Shown: positions 40,123-49,192 of the stretch, one piece after another
How the letters are laid out: every line of letters starts with the position of its first letter
Numbering within the stretch: position 1 is the first letter of the stretch
Source of the DNA: Actinotalea solisilvae
GTDB lineage: Bacteria > Actinomycetota > Actinomycetes > Actinomycetales > Cellulomonadaceae
Assembly (NCBI RefSeq): GCF_016464425.1
Contig: NZ_JADDKQ010000015.1
Span: 62,001 to 126,000 of the forward strand
Direction: 5' to 3'
Length of the DNA: 64,000 nucleotides
Notes under the pieces: generated by a model
The model's input: only the letters and a program-made list of their open reading frames with translations
The model's database searches: none
What the model was told of the DNA's origin: nothing
Translations under genes and position numbers: made by a program

Positions 40123-41940
40123 ATGGACGAGTTCCGCTCCCCCCGCCTCGTCGAGGTGTCCCCGTCCGACAACCTCAACACCCTGCTCGCCGCACGTGTG
40201 GCCGACCGCCCCGACGCGACGCTCATCGAGCACAAGACGACGCCCGACGGCCCGTGGATCCCGATCTCCGCGCGTGAGTTCGAGGCCGAGGTCGTCGCCG
40301 TGGCGAAGGGACTGGTCGCCCGCGGGATCCAGCCGGGTGACCACGTCGGCATCATGAGCCGCACGCGCTACGAGTGGACGCTCCTCGACTTCGCCGTGTG
40401 GGCGGCGGGCGCCGTCCCCGTGCCGCTGTACGAGACCTCGTCCGCCGAGCAGATCGCCTGGATCCTCACCGACTCCGACGTGCGCCTCCTCGTGGTCGAG
40501 ACGGCGGCGCTGGCCGCGACCGCGGCCGAGGTGCGCGACCAGACCCCCGCGCTCCAGGACGTGCTCGTGCTCGACGACGGTGCCGTCGCCGCGCTCACGC
40601 ACGCGGGCGCGGCCGTGCCCGACGAGGAGATCGTGCGTCGGCGCGCGATCGCCCAGGGCTCCGACGTCGCGACGATCATCTACACGTCCGGCACCACGGG
40701 ACGCCCCAAGGGCGCCGAGCTGACGCACGCGAACTTCGTCTCGCTGACCCGCAACGCCGTCGCACGGCTCGGCGAGGTGTGCCCGCCCGGGTCCCGCACC
40801 CTGCTCTTCATGCCGCTCGCCCACGTGTTCGCGCGGTTCATCGAGGTGCTCATCATCCCGGCGGGAGCGATCCTCGGTCACGCGCCCGACACCAAGACGC
40901 TCGTCGCGGACCTCGGCTCCTTCAAGCCGACCTTCATCCTGTCGGTCCCGCGCGTGTTCGAGAAGGTCTACAACTCCTCGGAGCAGAAGGCCGCGGCGGG
41001 CGGCAAGAGCGCGATCTTCCAGCGCGCTGCCAAGACGGCGATCGTCTACTCGCGCGCGCTCGACCAGAAGGGCGGCCCGAGCCCGTGGCTGCGGCTGCAG
41101 CACAAGGTCGCCGACGTCCTCGTGCTCGGGAAGATCCGCGCGGCGCTCGGCGGCGACGCGCAGTGGGCCATCTCGGGCGGCGCGCCCCTCGGCGAGCGGC
41201 TCGGGCACTTCTACCGCGGCGTCGGCCTCAACGTGCTCGAGGGCTACGGCCTCACCGAGACCACCGCGCCCGCGACCGTGAGCGTCCCCGACGCCGTGAA
41301 GATCGGCACGGTCGGCCCGCCGCTGCCCGGCCTCGCCGTCCGCGTGGCCGACGACGGCGAGATCCTCATCAAGGGCGACGGCGTCTTCGTCGGCTACCAC
41401 AACAACGCCCAGGCGACCGCCGACGCGTTCGTCGACGGCTGGTTCCGCTCCGGCGACCTGGGCTCCATGGACTCCGACGGGTACCTGCGGATCACCGGGC
41501 GCAAGAAGGAGATCATCGTCACCGCCGGCGGCAAGAACGTCGCGCCCGCGGTGCTCGAGGACCGCCTGCGCGGCCACCCGCTCGTGAGCCAGGTCGTCGT
41601 CGTCGGGGACCAGAAGCCGTTCATCGGCGCCCTCGTGACGCTCGACGCCGAGTCCCTGCCGGGGTGGCTCTCGACGCACGGCCTGCCCGAGATGGACGTC
41701 ACGGCCGCGGCCACCCACCCCGACGTCCGCGCCGCGCTCGACCGTGCCGTCGAGCGCGCCAACTCGGCCGTGTCCCGCGCGGAGTCGATCCGCAAGTACA
41801 CGGTCCTCACGAGCGACTTCACGGTGGCGAACGACTACCTCACGCCGTCGCTCAAGGTGAAGCGCGCCAAGGTCATCGCCGACTTCACCGCCGAGATCGA
41901 GGCGCTGTACGCGGGCGCCGCGCAGGAGTCGCACCACTGA
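40123..41940 (+). CDS. Long-chain fatty acid-CoA ligase (FadD15-like)
   Basis: Activates fatty acids to acyl-CoA through an acyl-AMP. The 605-residue ANL enzyme has the AMP motif IIYTSGTTGRPKGAELTHAN, the GYGLTETTAPATVS motif, the hinge region GWFRSGDLG and DGYLRITGRKKEIIV, and the C-terminal TAGGKNVAPAVLED with the catalytic Lys in the LKVKRAKV tail. GGAG lies before the ATG, and a TAGGGT hexamer at 40084-40089 would give a transcript with a leader of about 27 bases. Positional match to Rv2187. A strong terminator follows. Confidence 0.93.
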   Translation: MDEFRSPRLVEVSPSDNLNTLLAARVADRPDATLIEHKTTPDGPWIPISAREFEAEVVAVAKGLVARGIQPGDHVGIMSRTRYEWTLLDFAVWAAGAVPVPLYETSSAEQIAWILTDSDVRLLVVETAALAATAAEVRDQTPALQDVLVLDDGAVAALTHAGAAVPDEEIVRRRAIAQGSDVATIIYTSGTTGRPKGAELTHANFVSLTRNAVARLGEVCPPGSRTLLFMPLAHVFARFIEVLIIPAGAILGHAPDTKTLVADLGSFKPTFILSVPRVFEKVYNSSEQKAAAGGKSAIFQRAAKTAIVYSRALDQKGGPSPWLRLQHKVADVLVLGKIRAALGGDAQWAISGGAPLGERLGHFYRGVGLNVLEGYGLTETTAPATVSVPDAVKIGTVGPPLPGLAVRVADDGEILIKGDGVFVGYHNNAQATADAFVDGWFRSGDLGSMDSDGYLRITGRKKEIIVTAGGKNVAPAVLEDRLRGHPLVSQVVVVGDQKPFIGALVTLDAESLPGWLSTHGLPEMDVTAAATHPDVRAALDRAVERANSAVSRAESIRKYTVLTSDFTVANDYLTPSLKVKRAKVIADFTAEIEALYAGAAQESHH

Positions 41941-41990
41941 GGTCCGCGGGAGCCAGCTGAGGGCGGCACGAACCGCCACGCGCGGGACCA

Positions 41991-42029
41991 CGACGGCGGT
42001 GCCGGTCACCTCGACCGGCACCGCCGTCG
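41991..42029. terminator. Strong bidirectional hairpin after the fatty acid-CoA ligase
   Basis: A perfect 16-bp stem (CGACGGCGGTGCCGGT and its complement) with a 7-base loop lies between the convergent ligase and small CxxC protein genes. Confidence 0.8.
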
Positions 42030-42082
42030 CGTGTCGTGCCTTCCAAGCCCGGGCGCGCCGGGCGCGTGCCCGCCCGACGGCG

Positions 42083-42415
42083 TCAGACCGCGCGCACCAG
42101 GCGCAGCGGGGGGACGAGTCCCTGGCCGGCGAGCACCGCGATCGCCGCGCGCTCGGCGTCGTCGAGGTCCACTCCCCCGGCACCCGGTCGCCCGGGGGCC
42201 CCTGCCGCCGCCGCCGCCGACGACGCCGTGGCGACGGCGGGCGCGCCGCCGGACGACACGGCGGCCGACACCGACGGCACTGCTCCGTGCGCAGGGGCGT
42301 CGCGGCCGTGCGCCTCGTCGGCGGTCGCCGCGCGCACCGGGATGGTCAGGAAGGTCACCACGCAGTCGGCGCACGCGTCCCCGCGCACCGTGCAGGTCCC
42401 GCAGTCGATGATCAT
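42083..42415 (-). CDS. Small CxxC protein of unknown function
   Basis: A 110-residue protein. The first 25 residues hold two cysteine pairs (MIIDCGTC and GDACADCVVTFL), which suggest a metal site; an Ala-rich linker follows; the C-terminal 30 residues (DLDDAERAAIAVLAGQGLVPPLRLV) are conserved in relatives that sit next to the exonuclease gene in other actinobacteria. The ATG start has TAGCGT 7 bases upstream. Function unknown. Confidence 0.78.
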   Translation of the reverse strand: MIIDCGTCTVRGDACADCVVTFLTIPVRAATADEAHGRDAPAHGAVPSVSAAVSSGGAPAVATASSAAAAAGAPGRPGAGGVDLDDAERAAIAVLAGQGLVPPLRLVRAV

Positions 42416-42422
42416 GCCCCGG

Positions 42423-42428
42423 ACGCTA
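42423..42428 (-). promoter_or_regulatory. -10 hexamer TAGCGT for the small CxxC protein (leaderless)
   Basis: TAGCGT ends 7 bases before the ATG. It forms a divergent pair with the exonuclease promoter about 85 bases away. Confidence 0.55.
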
Positions 42429-42513
42429 CGACCGACCTCCGACACGACCGGCCGTCCGGCACGTCCGGCCGCTCGACCGGCGTTGCGCGACCCGTCGTGT
42501 CGGTGCCCCGGCC

Positions 42514-42519
42514 TACCGT
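42514..42519 (+). promoter_or_regulatory. -10 hexamer TACCGT for the exonuclease gene (leaderless)
   Basis: TACCGT ends 7 bases before the ATG, supporting this start over the long open frame upstream. Confidence 0.5.
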
Positions 42520-42526
42520 CCTCGCC

Positions 42527-44584
42527 ATGCACCTGGTCCCGCGCTCGACGCCCTTCGCCGGGCTGCCGGGTGCCACGGCCGTCGGCGGGCGCGGTCCCGT
42601 CCCCTCGGGGCCCGGTGTCCAGCTCACGCTCGACGCCGTCGGGACGCCGCTCGCGCAGGTGACGTTCGTGGTCGTCGACCTCGAGACCACGGGCGGCACG
42701 CCGGCGACGTCTGCCATCACCGAGATCGGCGCCGTCAAGGTGCGCGGCGGCGAGGTGCTGGGCGAGTTCCAGACCCTCGTCGACCCCGGCGGTCCCGTGC
42801 CCGCGTTCATCGCGGCGCTCACCGGGATCACGACGTCGATGGTGCGCGGCGCGCCCCGCATCGGAGAGGTGCTGCCCAGCTTCCTGGAGTTCGCGCGCGG
42901 CTCGGTGCTGGTCGCCCACAACGCCGGGTTCGACATCGGCTTCCTCAAGGCCGCGGCGGCCGAGCACGGCTACGCGTGGCCCGCGCACCAGGTCGTCGAC
43001 ACCGTCGCCCTCGCGCGGCGCGCGGTGACGCGCGACGAGGTGCCCAACCACAAGCTCTCGACGCTCGCCGGGTACTTCCGTGCGACGGTCACGCCCGACC
43101 ACCGCGCGCTGTCCGACGCCCGCGCGACCGTGGACGTGCTCCACGCCCTCCTCGGGCGGCTCGGCCCGCTGGGCGTCACGCACCTCGAGGACCTGGCGAC
43201 GGCGGCGGACCCGGTGCCCGCCGCGCGCCGCCGCAAGCGCCACCTCGCGGACGGGCTGCCGGACGCGCCGGGCGTCTACCAGTTCCGCGACGCGCGCGGC
43301 GAGATCCTCTACGTCGGGACCGCGACCTCGCTGCGCACCCGCGTGCGCAGCTACTTCACCGCCGCCGAGCACCGCCGCCGCATGAACGAGATGGTCGGGC
43401 TCGCCGAGCAGGTGGTCCCGATCGTCTGCGGCACCGTGCTCGAGGCCCGGGTGCGCGAGCTCCGGCTCATCGCGGAGCACTCGCCGCGCTACAACCGCCG
43501 CTCGCGCTCTCCCGAGCGCATGCCCTGGGTCCGCCTGACGGTCGAGCCCTACCCGCGCCTGTCGGTCGTCCGCGAGGTGCGCGCCGACGGCGGCCCGCGA
43601 CCGGGCGAGGCCGAGGCGCACATCGGGCCCTTCGCGAGCCGCGCGGCGGCCCAGCAGGCGCTCGACGCGCTGCACGCGACGTTCCCCGTGCGCCAGTGCA
43701 CCCCGCGGCTGCCGCGGGTCGCCGACCCGGCGGCCAGCCCGTGCGCGCTGGCCGGCATGGGTCGCTGCGGCGCGCCGTGCACGGGCGGCCAGGACGAGCA
43801 GGCCTACGGCGAGGTCGTCGCGGCCGTGCGCGACGCGATGCTCGGCGACCCCGGCCCCGTCGTCCGCGTGCACGCGGCCCGGATCGCCGCGCTGACCGCG
43901 GCCGAGCGCTTCGAGGAGGCCGCCGCCTGGCGGGACCAGCTCGCGGCGTTCCTGCGGGGGGCCGCCCGGGCCCAGCGGTCCCGCCGCGCCGCGGCGCACG
44001 CCCAGCTCGTCGCCGCACGGCCCCGCGACGGCGGCGGCTGGGAGGTCGCGGTCGTCCGCCACGGCCGCCTCTCGTCGACGACGGCGACCCCGCCGTGCGC
44101 CGACCCCCGTCCGGCGATCGGCGCGCTCGTCGCGACGGCGGAGCACGTCCCCGCACCCGTGCTGCCCGCCTCGGCCGCGCACCCCGAGGAGACCGACCTC
44201 GTCCTCGACTGGCTCGAGCAGCCCGGCGTGCGCCTCGTCGAGGTCGACGAGGGCTGGGCGTGCCCGGTGCACGGAGCGGAGGCGTTCCGCACGCCGGGAG
44301 CGACCGCCGCCGCGGTCTCGGCCGCGCAGGCGGCCGGTGACCTCGCCCGGACGACCACCGCTGCGCTCGACGCGCCCCTGCCGACCCTGGTGCCGGCGCC
44401 CCGCACGTGGGGCGTGGCACCGCTCCGCGCCGACGACGCCGAGGGCGGGGCCGGGCCGTTCGACGAGGCGGACGCCCTCGCACGCACCGCCGGCACGGCC
44501 GGGGCCGAGGGCTGGGCGCCGCCCCACGACGTCACGGGCCACCCCCTCGACCCGGCTACGCGGCAGCGCGGCGTGGGGGCATGA
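42527..44584 (+). CDS. DEDDh 3'-5' exonuclease fused to a UvrC-like GIY-YIG domain (Rv2191-like)
   Basis: A 685-residue fusion. Residues about 45-215 are a DnaQ-type exonuclease with VVVDLETTGG (Asp, Glu), VAHNAGFDIGFL (Asp) and the HRALSDARATVDVL His-Asp motif. Residues about 245-330 are a GIY-YIG-type nuclease domain as in UvrC (LPDAPGVYQFRDARGEILYVGTA, then SPRYNRRSRS). The rest resembles the central UvrC/UvrB-interacting part with CxxCxxxC-like cysteines (CALAGMGRCGAPCTGG), but no C-terminal UvrC nuclease or HhH. A DNA repair or processing role is likely. Matches Rv2191 by position and architecture. Confidence 0.9.
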   Translation: MHLVPRSTPFAGLPGATAVGGRGPVPSGPGVQLTLDAVGTPLAQVTFVVVDLETTGGTPATSAITEIGAVKVRGGEVLGEFQTLVDPGGPVPAFIAALTGITTSMVRGAPRIGEVLPSFLEFARGSVLVAHNAGFDIGFLKAAAAEHGYAWPAHQVVDTVALARRAVTRDEVPNHKLSTLAGYFRATVTPDHRALSDARATVDVLHALLGRLGPLGVTHLEDLATAADPVPAARRRKRHLADGLPDAPGVYQFRDARGEILYVGTATSLRTRVRSYFTAAEHRRRMNEMVGLAEQVVPIVCGTVLEARVRELRLIAEHSPRYNRRSRSPERMPWVRLTVEPYPRLSVVREVRADGGPRPGEAEAHIGPFASRAAAQQALDALHATFPVRQCTPRLPRVADPAASPCALAGMGRCGAPCTGGQDEQAYGEVVAAVRDAMLGDPGPVVRVHAARIAALTAAERFEEAAAWRDQLAAFLRGAARAQRSRRAAAHAQLVAARPRDGGGWEVAVVRHGRLSSTTATPPCADPRPAIGALVATAEHVPAPVLPASAAHPEETDLVLDWLEQPGVRLVEVDEGWACPVHGAEAFRTPGATAAAVSAAQAAGDLARTTTAALDAPLPTLVPAPRTWGVAPLRADDAEGGAGPFDEADALARTAGTAGAEGWAPPHDVTGHPLDPATRQRGVGA

Positions 44585-44618
44585 TGGGTCGTCACCGCAC
44601 CAAGGGAGAGGCACGCGC

Positions 44619-44900
44619 ATGCTCACCGCCGTCGTCATGATCGACGCCGAACCGGCCCGCATCCCCGAGATCGCGACCGAGGTGGCGGAGGTGGCCGGCG
44701 TGAGCGAGGTCTACTCGGTCACCGGTGAGGTCGACCTCATCGCCATGGTCCGCGTGCGCGAGCACGAGCAGCTCGCCGACGTCATCGCGGACCGCATCAG
44801 CAAGGTCGACGGCGTGCTGCGCACGCAGACCTACATCGCGTTCCGCGCGTACTCGCAGCACGACCTCGAGGCGGCGTTCGACCTCGGGCTGGGCGACTGA
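44619..44900 (+). CDS. Stand-alone Lrp/AsnC ligand-binding (RAM) domain protein
   Basis: A 93-residue protein with the RAM/ACT-like fold only (MLTAVVMIDAEPARIPEI, VAGVSEVYSVTGEVDLIAMV, DGVLRTQTYIAF) and no HTH. Such small RAM proteins bind amino acids and assemble as dimers or octamers; here its partner is unknown. GGGAGAGG precedes the ATG. It is convergent with trpD, which hints at amino acid sensing but does not prove it. Confidence 0.88.
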   Translation: MLTAVVMIDAEPARIPEIATEVAEVAGVSEVYSVTGEVDLIAMVRVREHEQLADVIADRISKVDGVLRTQTYIAFRAYSQHDLEAAFDLGLGD

Positions 44901-44918
44901 CGCGTCGGTCGCGCGCCG

Positions 44919-45986
44919 TCAGGACCGGCTCGAGGCCTCGACCCAGCGGCCGAGCACGGCCGCGGCGCTCCCCGAGTCGACGGACGCCGCCGCGAGGCCC
45001 AGGCCCGCCCGCAGGCGCTCGACGAGCGTCCCGCTCCCGGTGCCCTCGAGCGTGCCGTCCGCGACGAGCGCCGCCGCGGCGTTGAGCAGGACGGTCTGCC
45101 GGACCGGCCCCTGCTCGCCCTCGAGCACGCGCCGGACGACACCCGCGTTCGACGCGGCGTCACCCCCGCGGAGGTCGCCGACGGCGATCGCGTCGAGCCC
45201 GAGCTCGCCCGTCGGGTCCAGCTCCGTGCGCTCGACCTCGCCGTCCCGCACCCACCAGACGTCGGCCCGGCCGGTCGCGGCGAGCTCGTCGAGACCCTCG
45301 TGCCCGCGGAAGACGAGCGCCGACGTCCCGCGCGCGGCGAGCACTCCCGCCATGAGGCCCGCCATCCGCGCGTCGGGCACCCCGATCGCCGCGGCGGCCG
45401 GCTGCGCCGGGTTCGTCAGCGGGCCCAGGAAGTTGAAGATCGTCGGCACGCCGAGGCCGCTGCGGGCCGTCGCGGCGTGCCGCATGGACGGGTGGAAGAC
45501 CTGCGCGAAGCAGAAGGTGATGCCCACCTCGCCCGCGAGGGCAGCGACGCGCTCGGGCGACTGGTCGAGCCGCACGCCGAGCGCCTCGAGCACGTCCGCC
45601 CCGCCGGTCGACGACGACGCGGCGCGGTTGCCGTGCTTGACGACGCGGACCCCCGCACCCGCGACCACGAGCGACGCCATGGTCGAGATGTTGACGGTGT
45701 GCATCATGTCGCCACCCGTGCCGACGATGTCGACCGCACGCCCGGGGACGCTGATGCGTCGCGCGTGCTGGAGCATCACCTCGACGAGCGCCGTGAGCTC
45801 CTCGACCGTCTCGCCCTTCGACCGCAGCGCGACGAGGAACCCGGCCAGCTGCACCGGGCTCGCGGAGCCGCTCATCACCTGGTCCATCGCCCAGCGCGCG
45901 TCGGCCGGCTCGAGGTCGGTCCCGGCGACGAGCCGGGTGAGCAGGCGCGGCCAGGTGGTCGCGGTCGTGTCGGGCCCCGTCGTCAC
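44919..45986 (-). CDS. trpD: Anthranilate phosphoribosyltransferase
   Basis: Transfers phosphoribose from PRPP to anthranilate in tryptophan synthesis. The 355-residue protein has [18 protein letters not shown] (PRPP loop), [20 protein letters not shown], the [11 protein letters not shown] segment and [16 protein letters not shown]. The GTG start has GGGGGA upstream. The other trp genes are absent from the window. The trpD/ctaE divergence is the same as Rv2192c/Rv2193. Confidence 0.95.
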   Translation of the reverse strand: MTTGPDTTATTWPRLLTRLVAGTDLEPADARWAMDQVMSGSASPVQLAGFLVALRSKGETVEELTALVEVMLQHARRISVPGRAVDIVGTGGDMMHTVNISTMASLVVAGAGVRVVKHGNRAASSSTGGADVLEALGVRLDQSPERVAALAGEVGITFCFAQVFHPSMRHAATARSGLGVPTIFNFLGPLTNPAQPAAAAIGVPDARMAGLMAGVLAARGTSALVFRGHEGLDELAATGRADVWWVRDGEVERTELDPTGELGLDAIAVGDLRGGDAASNAGVVRRVLEGEQGPVRQTVLLNAAAALVADGTLEGTGSGTLVERLRAGLGLAAASVDSGSAAAVLGRWVEASSRS

Positions 45987-45999
45987 ACCGTCCCCCGGG

Positions 46000-46452
46000 T
46001 CACGCCGCGCGGGCGGTGCGCAGCAGCCCGGCGACGGCCTGCTGCAGCTCGATCGGGTCCAGCGGGCGCGAGACGACGGCGTCGGGCTGCGCCCACGACG
46101 CGAGCCACGCGTCCTGAGGACGCGCGATGAGCACGAGCACCGGGGGGCACCGGTAGACCTCGTCCTTGACCTGGCGGCACAGGCCGATGCCGCCGGCCTT
46201 GCCCGCCTCGCCGTCGAGCACGAGCAGGTCGAGCCCTCCGGCGTCCACGGTCGTGATCGCCATGTCGGGCGTCGCGACCTCGACCCACTCGACGGGCGGC
46301 AGGTCCTTGGAGATCCGGCGGCCCACGGCGAGCTTGACCTGCTCGCGGGTCTCGACGTGGTCGCTGTAGAGCAGGACGCGCAACGTCGTCGGGGCGTCCG
46401 CGCGGTCGGCGACCTCCCACTCGTCGCCGTCGTGCTGCCCGGTCGTGGCCAT
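46000..46452 (-). CDS. Degenerate response-regulator receiver-like protein
   Basis: A 150-residue single domain with the receiver-fold strand order: [55 protein letters not shown] and [20 protein letters not shown]. The phospho-acceptor Asp (LVLDGEA) remains, but the N-terminal acidic pair is reduced to one Asp, the Thr/Ser switch is Ala (LIARP) and the invariant Lys is Arg (VSRPLD). No output domain. It is probably a phosphorylation-independent or non-canonical receiver. It sits 13 bases upstream of trpD on the same strand. Confidence 0.75.
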   Translation of the reverse strand: MATTGQHDGDEWEVADRADAPTTLRVLLYSDHVETREQVKLAVGRRISKDLPPVEWVEVATPDMAITTVDAGGLDLLVLDGEAGKAGGIGLCRQVKDEVYRCPPVLVLIARPQDAWLASWAQPDAVVSRPLDPIELQQAVAGLLRTARAA

Positions 46453-46636
46453 GAGTCCTCACCCGTCCTCGCGTCGCGTGCCGCCTGGCACCACCGCATC
46501 TTGGCACGTCCTGTGCAGACGGTGCGGACGCGACGTGGAGGCACGCGCCGCCCGAGCGGCGGCGACCCGGCGGCACTGTGATCGACTCGTGTCGTGCCGA
46601 CCCGGGCCTTTGGACCCATGTCCGCCGCGCGTCGGC

Positions 46637-46642
46637 CATAAT
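46637..46642 (+). promoter_or_regulatory. -10 hexamer CATAAT for ctaE (leaderless)
   Basis: CATAAT ends 6 bases before the GTG start of ctaE. A TTGGAC element lies upstream but 21 bases away, longer than an ideal spacer. Confidence 0.6.
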
Positions 46643-46648
46643 GACGGG

Positions 46649-47287
46649 GTGTCAACCGCAACGGCTGCCCCTGTCACGCGCCCGCACCTGAGCGTCAACC
46701 GACCGAACCCCGTCTCGGTCGGGACGATCGTGTGGCTCGCGAGCGAGCTGATGTTCTTCGCGGGGCTCTTCGCGATGTACTTCACGATCCGCTCGACGCT
46801 GCCCGAGCTCTGGACCGAGGAGACCGCGAAGCTCAACCTGACCTTCGCGACGGCGAACACCATCGTCCTCGTGCTCAGCTCCATCACGTGCCAGATGGGC
46901 GTGTGGGCCGCGGAGCGGTTCCAGCCGACCCGCACCGGCAGCCTGCTCCAGGTGAACCGCTGGGGCATGAACGAGTGGATGACGCTCACCTACCTCATGG
47001 GCGCGACCTTCATCGGCGGCCAGGTCTACGAGTACGCCGAGCTCGCGCACGAGGGTCTGACGATCTCCTCGAGCCCGTACGGCTCGGTCTTCTTCCTGAC
47101 GACCGGCTTCCACGGCCTGCACGTCGTCGGCGGCCTCATCGCGTTCCTCGCCCTCCTCGGCCGCTCGTTCGCCGCGAAGCGGTTCGGCCACCACGAGGCG
47201 ACGACGGCGATCGTCACCTCCTACTACTGGCACTTCGTCGACGTCGTGTGGATCGCGCTCTTCGGCGCGATCTACCTGATCCGATGA
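46649..47287 (+). CDS. ctaE: Cytochrome c oxidase subunit III
   Basis: Membrane subunit of the aa3 oxidase, 212 residues, five TM segments as usual for actinobacteria. Readable family motifs: [54 protein letters not shown] and [20 protein letters not shown]. It heads the ctaE-qcrC-qcrA-qcrB group, as in mycobacteria, whose products form one bcc-aa3 supercomplex. Confidence 0.96.
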   Translation: MSTATAAPVTRPHLSVNRPNPVSVGTIVWLASELMFFAGLFAMYFTIRSTLPELWTEETAKLNLTFATANTIVLVLSSITCQMGVWAAERFQPTRTGSLLQVNRWGMNEWMTLTYLMGATFIGGQVYEYAELAHEGLTISSSPYGSVFFLTTGFHGLHVVGGLIAFLALLGRSFAAKRFGHHEATTAIVTSYYWHFVDVVWIALFGAIYLIR

Positions 47288-47387
47288 CGCCCGCCTGCAT
47301 CCGCCGGGGCCTCCCGGCGGGTAGTGGGTACAGGACCACCAGCGCAGACGCACCGCCGACGTGCACCGACGAGATGAGGACCGCTTC

Positions 47388-48167
47388 GTGAAGGCCATCG
47401 CCGCCCGCAGGAACCACCGGCTCGCCCCGGTGGTCCTGCTCCTGCTGGCGCTGCTCGTCACCGGGGGCCTGTACGCCGCCCTCGCCCCGAGCGCCGCCGG
47501 TGCCGCCGCCCCGGACGAGTCCGACGTCGAGGCGGGTGAGGCGCTCTTCCAGGCCAACTGCGCGACGTGCCACGGCCCGTCCGCCGAGGGACGCGAGGGC
47601 GTCCCGTCGCTCGTCGGCGTCGGCGCCGCGTCCGTCGACTTCCAGGTCTCCACGGGCCGCATGCCCATGCAGGCGAACGGCCCGCAGGCGCAGGCGAAGC
47701 CGCCGCAGTTCGACGAGGAGCAGATCGCGCAGCTCGCGGCGTACGTCGCGTCGCTCGGCCCCGGGCCGGCGATCCCCGCCCCCGAGCAGGTCGACCCGGC
47801 CGGCGGCGACGCGGCGAACGGCATGGCCCTGTTCCGCACCAACTGCGCGATGTGCCACGGCTCGATCGGCAAGGGCGGCGCCCTGTCCGAGGGCAAGTAC
47901 GCCCCGTCGCTGACCAACAGCACGCCCACGCAGATCTACGAGGCGATGGTCACCGGGCCGCAGTCGATGCCCGTGTTCAACGACGCGAACCTCTCCCCCG
48001 ACGAGAAGCAGGACATCATCGCCTTCCTCGAGGAGCAGAAGGCCGGCAGCCCCGGCGGCACCGACCTCGGCGCGATCGGCCCCGTGGCCGAGGGCCTGTG
48101 GGTCTGGGTCGTCGGCATCGGCCTGCTCATCGGCTGCGCGGTCTGGATCGGAGCGAAGTCCTCATGA
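47388..48167 (+). CDS. qcrC: Cytochrome bc1 diheme cytochrome c subunit
   Basis: Diheme c1-type subunit that passes electrons from the Rieske centre directly to the oxidase. The 259-residue protein has an N-terminal signal/anchor (LAPVVLLLLALLVTGGLY), heme sites CATCH (58-62) and CAMCH (153-157) and a C-terminal TM helix (VWVVGIGLLIGCAVWIG). GAGGA lies 8 bases before the GTG. Two hemes per chain fit an actinobacterial supercomplex with no soluble cytochrome c. Confidence 0.96.
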   Translation: MKAIAARRNHRLAPVVLLLLALLVTGGLYAALAPSAAGAAAPDESDVEAGEALFQANCATCHGPSAEGREGVPSLVGVGAASVDFQVSTGRMPMQANGPQAQAKPPQFDEEQIAQLAAYVASLGPGPAIPAPEQVDPAGGDAANGMALFRTNCAMCHGSIGKGGALSEGKYAPSLTNSTPTQIYEAMVTGPQSMPVFNDANLSPDEKQDIIAFLEEQKAGSPGGTDLGAIGPVAEGLWVWVVGIGLLIGCAVWIGAKSS

Positions 48168-49192
48168 CCACCGACAACAGCTCGACCGGGCTCGAGGTCC
48201 GGCGCGACGGCTCGGCGCTGCCCGAGCGGTTCGAGAACCCCGGCCTCCCGCCGCACCGCGAGCGGATGGCCGACGTCGACCCGGCTGCGGACAAGAAGGG
48301 CGAGCGCCAGGTCGTCGCGCTGTTCGGCCTCTCCGTGCTCGGCACGATCGGCTTCCTCGTCGCCTACTTCGCGTTCCCGCCCGGCGAGTCGATCGCGAGC
48401 ATGCGGCTGTCGAACCTGCTGCTCGGGCTCACGCTCTTCCTCGCGATGTTCAGCATCGGCATCGCCGCGGTCCACTGGGCCAAGGTGCTCATGTCCGACC
48501 ACGAGCGTCAGGAGCCGCGCCACCCGCAGCGCCAGGACGCCGAGGTCCGCGCCGCGGCCGTCGCGACCCTCGAGGAGGGCGTGGCGGACTCGGGCATCGC
48601 CCGGCGCGGCGTGCTCAAGGGCGCGGTCGTCACCGCGCTCGCCCTGGCGCCCCTGAGCATCGCGGTGCCGCTCATCGGCGAGGTCGGCGGCGACTGGAAC
48701 GTCTCCAAGTTCCGCCACACCGTGTGGCGCGCGGGCCGCCGGCTCGCCCGCGACCCCTCGGGCGAGCCGATCAAGGCGTCCGAGGTCACCATCGGGTCGG
48801 TGTTCCACGTCATCCCGGAGGGCCTGCGCGACGAGGAGCACTGGATCGAGGAGAAGGCCAAGGCCGTCGTGCTCATGGTCCGCCTCGACCCGGCCGACCT
48901 CACCGAGCGCGAGGAGCGCCGCGACTGGTCCTACGACGGGATCGTCGCCTACTCGAAGATCTGCACGCACGTCGGCTGCCCCGTGGCCCTCTACGAGCAG
49001 CAGACGCACCACCTCCTGTGCCCCTGCCACCAGTCGACGTTCGACATGGCGAACGAGGCGCGGGTGGTCTTCGGGCCGGCGAGCCGGCCCCTGCCCCAGC
49101 TGCCGATCACGGTCGACGACGAGGGCTACCTGGTCGCGCAGAGCGACTTCAACGAGCCGATCGGCCCGAGCTACTGGGAGCGGTTGAAGTGA
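48164..49192 (+). CDS. qcrA: Cytochrome bc1 Rieske iron-sulfur subunit
   Basis: A 342-residue Rieske protein with three predicted TM helices (two near residues 50-107 and one near 152-172) as in other actinobacteria, and the [2Fe-2S] ligands in CTHVGCPV (Cys267, His269) and CPCHQSTF (Cys286, His289), with the disulfide cysteines Cys272 and Cys288. The ATG overlaps the qcrC stop (ATGA). Confidence 0.96.
   Translation: MTTDNSSTGLEVRRDGSALPERFENPGLPPHRERMADVDPAADKKGERQVVALFGLSVLGTIGFLVAYFAFPPGESIASMRLSNLLLGLTLFLAMFSIGIAAVHWAKVLMSDHERQEPRHPQRQDAEVRAAAVATLEEGVADSGIARRGVLKGAVVTALALAPLSIAVPLIGEVGGDWNVSKFRHTVWRAGRRLARDPSGEPIKASEVTIGSVFHVIPEGLRDEEHWIEEKAKAVVLMVRLDPADLTEREERRDWSYDGIVAYSKICTHVGCPVALYEQQTHHLLCPCHQSTFDMANEARVVFGPASRPLPQLPITVDDEGYLVAQSDFNEPIGPSYWERLK

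Noticed and set aside
41999..42526. Upstream extension of the exonuclease gene by about 176 codons
   Set aside because: It would overlap the divergent CxxC protein and the terminator, and the leaderless promoter at 42514 places the start at 42527.
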